NCBI GenBank assembly: GCA_022605405.1
Contig: JABYQQ010000006.1
Coordinates: 1,240,001 to 1,304,000, forward strand
DNA length: 64,000 nt
Origin: Earliella scabrosa
Taxonomy: Eukaryota; Basidiomycota; Agaricomycetes; Polyporales; Polyporaceae
Direction: 5' to 3'
This document shows positions 45,514 to 55,080 of this stretch, piece by piece (the stretch's first letter is position 1; each line of letters starts with the position of its first letter). The notes under the pieces were generated by a model. It did no database searches, was not told where the DNA came from, and was given only the letters and a program-made list of their open reading frames with translations. The translations under genes and the position numbers were made by a program.

Positions 45514-46462
45514 GGCGGAATTGCGAGCAAGTTGTTGAGAAGGGCTGGATGAGAGGCGTCGGAGAGTGGTGCTGAGCACACCCCAACAGATCCTTCGATT
45601 ATATACCTCGACTGGAAGCCGGCCGAGCACGGGAGATGCGGACTTAGCAAAAATTGGGTGTCATTGGTCAGTGCAAGCCCCGCCTCCAGTGGAAATGTGC
45701 CTTTGCCGGACGAGTCTGACGGGATCCGCGCGACGCAGCGTCAGTGGCCTCCGCCGAGACTCGAAGGCGCTTGCAGGGCGCGGATGCAACTTGAGGCTCC
45801 GTGCAAGTCGATCTGCGGCGCACTCGGCAGATGACATGACTCCCTAGAAATCCACATGGAGCCCGGAGGGTGCCCGCGGATGCAGATGGGTCGTTTGCGT
45901 GAGCGGCGTAGCTACATACTCAGATATTGAACCACACCTCCGTCACAGGTCCAGTCAGTGATCGAGAGAACTCACGGAACCAACCATTGTGATCGAGGCT
46001 GAGGTGGGGCCGCCCCACCTCTGTCGATCGACGTCCTTGTGTTTTCAGATGATCATGAAGCTGTGATGCCCGTGCGCATCGGGCTGTTGTCAACTGTGGA
46101 ACCGGAAAACCTAAACCGTCAATGGACCTACGCAATCACTTTCTAAACACAAATTTCCGACCGCCTATGGATTCAGACGCGTCGGTGAACGCCGCCGCTG
46201 CCGTCATGCCATCAGGAGGTTCGCGGCCTTGCGGGGAAAACTGGCAGGGTGGCTCATACCATTTTGACGGCGGAAGAGAATTTCCGCGCTAAGCGTACCG
46301 ACCCAGTTCTGGCTGATCGTAACAGGGGAGCATCACAGTTAGTTCCGCTGAGGGCACTGGGCGGGTGAGACGCGGAGTATTTAGACACGAATCCTACGCC
46401 GTCAATCACCACCAACCGCCGCCTACCGCACGACGACCTCACTCACCTCGTCATCTCCCAAC
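45514..46462. promoter_or_regulatory. Divergent promoter between the two KRQ Thr-rich genes
   Basis: Shared upstream region. A TATATAAT on the minus strand (45598-45605) lies about 90 nt before copy A. A TATTTA near 46377 lies about 85 nt before copy B. No gene inside. Joint regulation of the two paralogues is plausible from position. Confidence 0.45.
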
Positions 46463-47078
46463 ATGTTTGTGTCCAAAGTTTCCGTGCTCGCGGCCCTTGC
46501 CCTCGTGGTTTCGGGCGTTGGTGGTGAGTGCCCATCGCTGAGTCCCATTGTCTGCACGCATTGACTCTTGGAGCCCAGGTCTGCCGCAGTTCAACGAAGA
46601 TTTCTATTGCAACACAGTCAGCATCTCGACGCTGACTCTCTACAATCCGTCGGTCACAACGACCCGCACGACCTCCACAGTTTTCACGACGACCACGCCT
46701 GTCGTCACCGTGACCAAGCGTCAGGACCCGGACACAACCATTACGGACTCCACGACCACCGACTCTACGACGAGCACCGACACGACAAGCACTGACACCA
46801 CGAGCACCGACTCGGAGACGTCCACGACGGACTCCACCACAACCGTCACCGAAACTGGGGACCCCACCACGGTATTCGTCACGGTCCGCACGACCACGAC
46901 TCCCGTCACGACAAGTACTCGCGTGTCGTTCACGTACACATACACGACCACCTCCGTTACACGTACTCGCGGTGCGTTCACCACCACCACGGTGACCGAT
47001 ACGATCACTGTGCCGACGGTGACGCAGACCCCTGGGGCTACAAGGGCGGAGCGCACCGCTACTCGCGGGCGCAACTAG
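46463..47078 (+). CDS. Secreted Thr-rich protein with KRQ (kexin-type) site, copy B
   Basis: Two exons: 46463-46523 (signal peptide MFVSKVSVLAALALVVSGVG) and 46579-47078, joined in phase 1 as in copy A. The mature part starts LPQFNEDFYCNTVSISTLTL with one Cys, then TTT/TVT repeats, TVTKRQDPDTT (Kex2-type KR site), a TDS/TDT repeat (STDTTSTDTTSTDSETS) and more TTT/TRT blocks ending RGRN. About a third of the residues are Thr, suggesting heavy O-mannosylation in the wall or outside the cell. It is divergent from copy A. It may be a structural wall or sheath protein or the precursor of a small secreted peptide; the sequence does not decide. Confidence 0.75.
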
Positions 47079-47299
47079 ATGAAACATTCCCCCTCAGGAC
47101 ACAGTCTTCGAACGCCATGTAAAGTAGATATGAGTCTTTTCTCGCTGTAAAAGACGGCCCAAACCGATAGATCCATTGCCTCCATGGCATGAATGAGTTA
47201 CGCACCTTGCGATCGATGCCTGAAAATTTTCGATTGGCTCGAGAACGACTCGCAATATGAGACGCCCTCCTCAAGGTAATTTTCTGTGCGCTGGAATTG

Positions 47300-47319
47300 T
47301 GAGATGAGATCTCATCTCA
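47300..47319. repeat. Perfect 20-bp palindrome between convergent genes
   Basis: TGAGATGAGATCTCATCTCA is its own reverse complement. It lies between the 3' ends of the Thr-rich gene (plus) and the amidase (minus), so it could help end transcription or RNA processing, or be a dimer-binding site. Confidence 0.6.
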
Positions 47320-47671
47320 AGCTGTAAATGTCCAAGATTATAGCCCATCGCGTGGGCCCACCTATGTCCATCGTTTAATTTTTGCATTGAACAGTCTGCC
47401 AGTGGGACATACGAGTTCAACCGCTCATGTGGGCCCGTCAGAATCATGACACGATACGCCTCCTCGACCTCCAAGGTATCGCAAGAGGAGAGTACGCAGG
47501 CGGGTGGAGAGGCATGATGGATAAGCTAGACGAATAGAAATCAACGCATTGGAAGAGGCGACATGGTCGTTGCGGTTTGAGGTTGGCAAGCTGCGCACCC
47601 GGTGAGTAGACGCGCGCGACGTGGCTGTGCCCCGCCTCGGCGCGCACGCGCGCAAGGCCAGTCCCGACCCG
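47320..47671. other. Convergent intergenic region
   Basis: Remaining 3' flank between the Thr-rich gene and the amidase; nothing else seen. Confidence 0.5.
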
Positions 47672-49735
47672 TCATCCTTGGATCACTGGGATGTTTCTCT
47701 CCCTGTATCCCAACCACCTCGGCAGCGTCCGTCTGATGCCTGCCGTGACCTGCGCGTCCTCAATCGCACTCGCCCACTTCACCAATTCCGCCTCGGACCA
47801 GGCTGTGCCCATCAGCCCAAGCCCAAACGGCATCCCCGAGCCCGACGCCGTACCCGCGGGGAGTGTGATCATAGGGTATCCCGCCTGCGCGGCGACCTGG
47901 CACGTTTGCCCGACGTCAGCCGGCACGAGTAGTACGTCGACTCGCGCGCCGTTATTCGCGAGTGCTGCGTCGATGCCGTCCTCGCGCGTGGCCTTCTGGC
48001 AGAACGACAAAGCCTGGTAGTACGTCGTATCCCTGATCCCGCGCGTCTCGAGCGAAGCGAGGAAGCCGTCCTGGCCCGAGTAGAACGCAGGAACACCTCG
48101 CGGCCAGGGATGGCCGCCCTCGGTGCCGTCGTTGGCGTAGTTGAAGGCGACGATGTCCTCCAAGGAACGGACGATGGTGTTGTTGAGCTCGGAGAGGTAG
48201 GTCTTGATGTTGTTGTAGAAGTCGACTTTGACGACCGTGTACTCCGACTCGTTCGGATACCCGCGCTTGGTCCCGTAGTCCCAGTCCCAGCCGTCGGGGC
48301 TGACAATCACTTCGCGGGTGGGGAGTTCGGTGCCGTTGATGATGGTCGCGCCCGCTTCACGAACAATGTCTATGGTAGAGAGGAGGACATCTTGCTGTTC
48401 TGTATCGGTAAACCGCCAGAAGCTATCCCAAGGAAGACCGAAAGTGGCGTTCTCGAGAGCGCGCTTGTCGGTGAGGAACTGCGCGTATCCTCCGGCGGGG
48501 GTCTTCCCGTCTTGGGCAAGTGTGTAGTTGTCTCGTGGGTCGATACCGTAGATGGCGTCCAGTGCGTACACTGCATCCCTCACGGTCTTCCCGAATGTAC
48601 CAACCGTGTCTTGATGCTCACTCTCGGGAACAACGCTACAAATGTTTGTGTCAGCAAATCCATATAGAGATATGCGAAAGGACATACATACCCTGCACGA
48701 GACGTCAGACCGACCGTAGGCTTGATGCCCACGATTGCGTTTCTCTCCGCCGGATTTATGACTAACGGCATTCGAACATGACGGATCCTATCAGGTAGGC
48801 AGGTAATGACATACCACTTCCATCAGTCTCCGTCCCGAGCGCGATGGGAACAATGTTTGCTGCGACAGCAGTCGCACTGCCAGAGCTGCTACCGCCAGGG
48901 TTGACGGTAAGATTATACGGACTACGAGCTTGACCTCCTCGAGCAGAGTAGCCTTCGCTGTAGTTGTTGCCTAGAACCGCCTGGTCAGCAGCATGCACAG
49001 TAGTCATCAAAGGGAGGGGAACGCACTGCGCATGTCCGCCCACTCGCTCAGGGTAGCCTTGCCAAAGAGGACTGCGCCTGCTTTCCTTAGCCGCGCAACG
49101 ACGAACGCATCTCGGGGTACGACCGAGCCAAGCAGGGCCCATGACCCAGCGGTGGTCTCCATCTTGTCTCCAGAGGCAATGTTGTCCTTGACGAGGAATG
49201 GGATGCCGTGAAGTGGTCCGCGGACGTATCCCGAGGCTCGTTCATCGTCCAACGCAGCTGCAATATCGAAGAGATCCGGGTTGATCTCTATGACCGAGCT
49301 GAGGGAGACGTCAGAAAGCTCTAATGGCGTCGGGATCTTCTATAGAGGCGAAATGGCACTATCGGAATAACAGTACCGGAAAGACAAGGTGGAGAAGATG
49401 GGCAGGAGTGCTTACTTGATGTACTCGTCCACTTGCCATATACGTTTGAGGCAACATTGTACAAGTTGCGATGCAGTGAGCTTGCCGAAGGCCATCGCAT
49501 CCCGCAGCTGATCGATACTAGCCTCCTCTAGAACAAGATCACCGCAACGCTCCATTGGGAATAGTCTCGTCGTATTTGCGTCTTGCAGTGGAGGGAACTG
49601 GTACGGATACGGATCTCTGTGACCTTGGGAGGTGTTGCAGTGGCAGTCGTCCGCGCCGTGAGAGGCTAAGATGCGGGTGCACCACAGGAGGAGACACAGC
49701 AAATGGACACCAGTGGATAGCATAGAGAGCGGCAT
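47672..49735 (-). CDS. Secreted amidase, amidase signature family
   Basis: Hydrolyses amide bonds with a Ser-cisSer-Lys triad. Exon 1 (49735-49416) has a signal peptide (MLSTGVHLLCLLLW) and the LTASQLVQCCLKRI element. Exon 2 (49298-49027) has GPLHGIPFLVKDNI with the catalytic Lys and AVLFGKATLSEWADMR. Exon 3 has NNYSEGYSARGGQARSPYN and NPGGSSSGSATAVAANIVP with the cis-Ser, and TETDGS, completed across the intron to SVINPAERNAIVGIKPT with the nucleophile Ser. The long last exon holds VVPESEHQDTVGTFGKT, PREVIV, MPFGLGLMGTAWSEAELVKW and the end at 47672. All signature residues are present and the frame is clean, so it should be active. Substrate cannot be predicted; secreted fungal members may act on amides or peptides in litter. 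Start at 49735 chosen for the signal peptide. Confidence 0.88.
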
Positions 49736-50026
49736 TCCTGCAAACCTGGGTAGTTGAGCTACTACCGGGAGAGATGAGGTCGACCCAGCGGAGTGCACGA
49801 GTGTTGTGTGGAGCAGACTTGTACGGCGTCATCGTGCGGCGGCTGACATGAAAATTTTGCATGACTATCCAGTACTTCTTGTGATTGTGTACTCGTTCTG
49901 TCACCCGCGGACGCCCTTTATCGCCGTCATCATATCTTAAGTCCGAAGCTGATAGCGCGACGAGTATGTTGAGATGTAGAGTGAGGCATCTCTAGCGTGT
50001 TAAGAACGATGCGCATCAGTCGGATG

Positions 50027-50469
50027 TAGGGTACCGTGAACAATGGTTTGGATTCTTAACTAACAAGTTAGTAACTGAGTGAGCTCCAGAGATTTCTTAA
50101 CACGAGTTGCTAACTGTTACTAATTCCGGGGTTATAAACTGTTGTTAGCAGTTAACAACGGACTAGAGTCGGTTAAAAACAGTCAACAAATGCTTCAACA
50201 GTCCTCGAAACAGTGTTTGATCCGCCTATTGCTTCGGAAGCTCGCCGAAATCGTTATCCGGGTACTCTATCTCTTCAGAGTAGTCCTAGAACGTTGTCTG
50301 GGGTAAGCTTGACTACGACTTCGCGACTTATGAGCTCTTATTAGTGTATGATTTTTGACAGATGTTAACACGGTGTTTCAGGTGCCAATTCTTTCTAACG
50401 TTTATAACGCGTTATTAACCGTGTGAACAATTCTTCGTTAATAACGAACCACTTCCTCACGGTACCCTA
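50027..50469. mobile_element. 443-bp hAT-type MITE with perfect TIRs and 8-bp target duplication
   Basis: Starts TAGGGTACCGTGA (50027-50039) and ends with its exact inverse TCACGGTACCCTA (50457-50469). It is flanked on both sides by the direct repeat GTCGGATG (50019-50026 and 50470-50477), an exact 8-bp target duplication as made by hAT transposases. Beyond the 13-bp ends the TIRs continue with weaker similarity (TGGTT, TTAAC). The inside has no coding frame and is AT-rich with many TTAAC/GTTAAC motifs in both directions, like the subterminal transposase sites of hAT elements. It must be mobilised in trans by an enzyme not in this window. The perfect duplication suggests recent insertion. Confidence 0.9.
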
Positions 50470-50477
50470 GTCGGATG

Positions 50478-50995
50478 GTAGCAGGTAAGGCGCCAATCAG
50501 TGAGGTGCTGAATGGGAGAGAATAACAGCAACCGCGACTCTGAACCAGAGCTCTCAGCTGAGTCAGGACACGTCTTGTCACACGCACGTGCCTTGAGAAT
50601 GACATCGTGCTCCAGCGCTTGCTGTTGAAGCAGTGAGCTCTGTTCCAGTTACCCTCAAGGCTCAGACACCGTCCGTTATCATCTGCTCGAACGATTCAAC
50701 TGGCTGGAATTCGGCTTGGGATTGGATGGCTTGTACGGGTACTCCTACATAGGATGCAAATCAAGACGACAAACACCGGTGCGCTACATCTAACATTGAA
50801 TCATTTGGCATGGAACGCATTCATGGCGCGGTGAACGTGCTGTAAAACTTCTATTCGAATTGTTAGGGCCACGGGCGTGACACAGATATTCATAAGATCC
50901 GCAGGATCATGTGACGAACCGCATGCCAAATACACTGACGCAGCCTTCTAGTAGCTCCAGTTTCCGGCTCATCCCCTCCTCAGTCTACTCAGGGA
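50478..50995. other. Upstream region of F-box copy 4
   Basis: Between the MITE and the F-box gene; no gene seen. A small palindrome GATCCGCAGGATC lies near 50897. The MITE therefore sits about 525 nt upstream of the F-box start, within reach of its promoter. Confidence 0.5.
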
Positions 50996-52394
50996 ATGGC
51001 GGGACGGAGCCCGATCTGTTTTGGGTCCTTCCGGTTTCCTCGAGAGGTTGAATACGCCATCATCGACCATCTCGCAGATGACAGCCCAACGCTGGCATCG
51101 TGCGCCTTAGTCTGTCGAGCGTGGCGCTCGCCAAGCCAGAGTCTCAACCTCCGTTCAGTGACACTACGAGTAACAGACACTTCAGATGCCATTCTCTTCG
51201 AGTTCTTACGCTTCCTCAAACCCGCCCCCGAGGCAGCTACCCATATCCGATCTCTCCAGATACACGGCGGCGGCCCTTCCCATGCTCGTCATACCACCAT
51301 CTGGCTCACAACACTACACAAATATCTATCCTTGCTCCCGCGGTTAAAGCAGTTAACCTTCTGCTTTATTTCTTTCCTCTACGATCTACAAGACTCGGCG
51401 CCCAGTTGGCTTTACGCGCACGGATGCCCTCCCCCAGGACGCCCATGCGTGGACATGATCTCCCTGACAGAATGCAGGGCCTCCACCAGGGACCTAATCG
51501 AGCTGTTCTTTATGTTCTCCGGGATTGATCACCTACGCATGAGTGGCGGAGAATGGCCCGATGTACAATCCGGCTCAATCCTCCTACCGCGATCTTCGCA
51601 AAGGACGCCTGCCGTGCGCGCGCTCACCCTCGGTGCGGTCGTTCCGGAGACCCTCTGCGCACTCATCCAGAATTCCAGAAGTCCCAACGGCAATGTCGCA
51701 TCGACACTGAGGGTGCTGCGACTACTCCCGCCGAAGGCCTTCCAGCCTGAGAGTCTGTTAGGCGCCTTCCGCACCTACCTCACACATTTCACGCGCTGTC
51801 TTGTCGAGCTGCACCTGAACGCGTGCGCCTTGGTTGAGCAAGCGCACAGTCTGAGTACGTATGCAACGATGTCATTTACTTCCTTCTCGCAGTCACTCAC
51901 TCATTATCACAGATGCCACGCCGGGGAACAACGTTCATCGTCCGTCACTGAATGGCATTCTCCCGCACAGTTTTCCCGCCCTGCACTCCCTCGTGCTCTG
52001 GATCGAGGCCAATCCAGAGTCCCTCAAGGCATCTGAAGATCGGGGTGTCTCGTATATCTCCGATGTGTTGGAAGTGTACGCTGAGCTGCTCGCGACGCCA
52101 CCTCTGGCCCCGTCCGCATCTGGCGCGCGGCCGGCCCCGCTCGCATCCGTTACATTCATGATCCATCCTGGCGGGCCAGAAGTGGTGAATGCCCTGAGCA
52201 AGGCGGTTGATATGTTCGGCTCGCCCATTGAGACTCTCGATGCGGCGTTGGCTGCGCTACGTGCGCTGAGGCGAGTGGAGTTTGTTCTCAAAGTCACGGA
52301 AGCCTACAGGGACATTTTGGGGGGGCTTTCAGGGCGACCTGAGACGGAAGTTCCCCGGAGTGGTGGGGAGAGGCCTGCTCGAGGTTCGTCATGA
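50996..52394 (+). CDS. F-box protein (F-box copy 4)
   Basis: Two exons: 50996-51854 and 51913-52394 (intron GTACGT...TCACAG, phase 1), 446 residues. F-box: FPREVEYAIIDHLADDSPTL then ASCALVCRAWRSPSQSLNL, very close in its second half to copy 2 (ASCALVCRAWRSYSQ). A Leu-rich part follows: THIRSLQIHG, LPRLKQLTFCFISFLYD, AVRALTLGAVVP, then FPALHSLVLWIEANPESL, ALRRVEFVLKV. It should serve as a substrate receptor of an SCF ubiquitin ligase. The single intron has the same place and phase as copy 2. The start at 50996 puts the F-box at about residue 14. The hAT MITE lies upstream. Confidence 0.85.
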
Positions 52395-52948
52395 CCGGGA
52401 TGAGTGTGCGTTGTGCGAGAGGACATATAACCGGGCATCTCTGGTGCACATTTGACAGTCTTTCCCGCTTCCGGTCGGGAAATTGTAGTGTTGTATACGA
52501 TCTTTCTTCGAGGAGATAGTGTAGGCAGCGTTGTGTGGCTTGGATCATCTTGTGTTTCCCCCCGCGATACTTACTTGAACTGCTCGAATGGCCATAGTGA
52601 GATCGTACTACACCACATTTGGAAGTTGCTAGGAACAGAGCACGTACTGTAGATACTAGTACAGTATGGTAAGGGTCGTCCGAACTGTTATATGCAGATA
52701 CACGTCTCGCACCCGCGTATGGGATGGCGATGGGAGCCTGGATGGGTCACGAGTATGAGAGGAGGGTGGGTGCGTCGTGATATACACTGCTGGAACTGAG
52801 AGCGGTAAGCCATGTCATGCGAAGCGTGAGGTACGTCATTACATTCGTGTTTGCCACCCCTAGCACTACCTCGGTTCGGTTACTGGGGAGAGAAGATACC
52901 CCAAGACAGACGAAACGGAAAGGTTCGAGAGCGGAGGTTTGGTGACGG
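52395..52948. other. Convergent intergenic region
   Basis: Between the 3' ends of F-box copy 4 and the second sugar porter; nothing seen. Confidence 0.5.
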
Positions 52949-55080
52949 CTAGACCTTGACGCCCGATTCCGAGGTCTTCTCGTCGTAGTCTTCGTGACGG
53001 ACCTCGCTGACCGCCGCGTTGTGGCCCGCAGCGTGGAGCACCGTGAGGTCGTCCCCGTCGAAGAGGGCGGCCGTCTCCTCGAGCGTACGGTTCTTCGTCT
53101 CGACGATGAAGAAGTACAGGAACACGGTCTCGAACGCGAGCCAACAGCAGTACACGAGCTGTGTAGCGGTCAGAATGTATCTTGTCGTCCGACGGATATA
53201 TAGAGAAATCATGATGCACTCACGTAGTACCGCCAGCTGATGTGCTCCATGGCGATTGGGTTGACCTCCTGGTTGAATATGAGGGCGACAGAGATCGTGA
53301 AGTTGAACACGTTGAAGCCCTTTGCGCGAAGCGAATATGGCAAGATCTCGAGTGTGTACGACACAATCAGCGGAGTGAAGGCAAGACTAGCAATAGCAAA
53401 CATCACGGTCAGCATGCGAGTTCGTCACGGATTCATGGGATGGCAACAACACAGAACTCACTCGTAGAAGGCATAGAACAGGAAGATAAACGCAATGACG
53501 GCATGTGCGGCCGCCTGCGATCCATGGAGAATGTATTGAGCGGTGCAGATCGTCTGGAGCGTGAAAAACACGGTCATTCCGACCGCGGATGTCAGGAAGA
53601 GGAAGCGTCTTCCCCAGCGGTCGGCCTGGAACGAGGCGAAGACCGCCCAGAACAAGTTCCAGATGGCGAGGACACCAGTGATGAGCAGCTGGATGTCGGT
53701 GTTGGTGATGCCGATCGTGTCGAAGACCTTGTTCAGATAGTACGACACCAGCCCGTTCCCGGACCACTGCGAGAACCACGCAATTGCGATGATGACGACC
53801 ATGCGCTTGCGATTGCCCTTGGTTGCGAAGAGGGCCTTCCAACCGACGTTCTTGTTCGCTGTCATGCGAACGGCACTCGGTGAGCTGGCGCAGAGCTATT
53901 GGAGACCGCCGTGAACTCACTTTCAGTATCCATCTTGATAGCTGTCTTGATCTCCTCGAACTCGTACAAAACGAGCGGGTCGGTCTCATCGCCGTCGGCG
54001 TGGTAGTAGGCGAGCACGTGGAGGGCCTGGGACTCCTTGCCCTTGCTGACGAGCCAACGTGGTGACTCAGGCACGAACCAAATGAGGAATACCTGGAGCA
54101 CCGAAGGCAGAGCCTGGAGCAGAGAGGGAATACGCCAAGACCAATCGTTGTTGATGCGGGCAGTGCCGAACGAGGTCCAGGAGGCGCTGTGTGGTTTATG
54201 TGGAGTGAGCCAATTGAACCGCTTCTCTCTGACGAGCGAGTGACGTACATAATGTTACCAGAATACCAGAGGGTGTTGTAGAGAGAACTGAGCTGCGGGC
54301 GGTAGACCGGATACGAGACCTCCGTGACGAGCATGGGAGCGGCGTTAGCTAAATATAACGTAGCCGCGTGAGTAGATGGAAGTGTCACGGGAGGCGCGAC
54401 GCTCACATGCAATTGATAGCCCGAACCCGAGGAGGAAGCTAGAATACAAGCGAAACATGAGCTCGGACGGCCGAGCGGTATTTTGAGACAGGAGGCTTAC
54501 CGAGCCCCGATGAACTGGTTGATGTTCATGCAGGCAGTCTGGAGGGCGGAGCCTGCAATCATGCATACTGCGCCAATCCATATGGTCGAACGACGGCCGA
54601 TGCCATCGGAGAGGTAGGGCGCGAAGGGGTAACCCGCAAGGGAACCGATGTTCTTCGAGCACGGATGAGCTCGTGGCAGGGAGCAGATAATCGCAATCGA
54701 CAGTAGGCTCACCTGGATGGCGTTGAGCAGACCGAGAGTGGGGCCCTCAGGCGAGTTGAAAAAATTCTGCCATGTCTGCATAGACTGCAGACTGTTCATC
54801 AAACTTCCGTCGAAGCCGTTGGTCGAAGAAGTGATAAGCCTGGTATGACATCTCCGTGAGCGGTCGGGGATTCATCGAGGGTGAGGGAAGACGTACAGAA
54901 GGACGAGCCACGCATGCAGGACGATGAGTCTGCGGGGGCATTAGGACGAATTCCGGACATCATCCTGGGTAGTGAGCGATGGGTTACGCACCTCCTATTG
55001 TTGTACCACTTCCTGTTGGGGTCTACCAGATGGTGGAAGCCCTCGTTGCTAGATGAGGTCGCGGCGGGACCGACTGCCAT
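52949..55080 (-). CDS. MFS sugar porter, hexose/lactose permease-like
   Basis: Plasma-membrane sugar transporter with many short exons. Start at 55080 (MAVGPAATSSSNEGFHHLVD, exon ending NNR at GTGCGT). Then LIVLHAWLVL, and TSSTNGFDGSLMNSLQSMQT in the first helices, as in basidiomycete sugar porters. GRRSTIWIGAVCMIAGSALQ (motif A region), FVPESPRWLVSKGKESQALH (PESPR), FSQWSGNGLVSYYLNKVFD (helix 7), QADRWGRRFLFL (second motif A), LRAKGFNVFNFTISVALIFN, and VETKNRTLEETAALFDG at the C-terminus follow. A hydrophilic tail ends at 52949. Fungal proteins of this subtype carry hexoses, lactose or other disaccharides, but substrate cannot be assigned. No sugar-acting enzyme is next to it, in contrast to the transporter at 25.5-27.6 kb. 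Confidence 0.88.
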
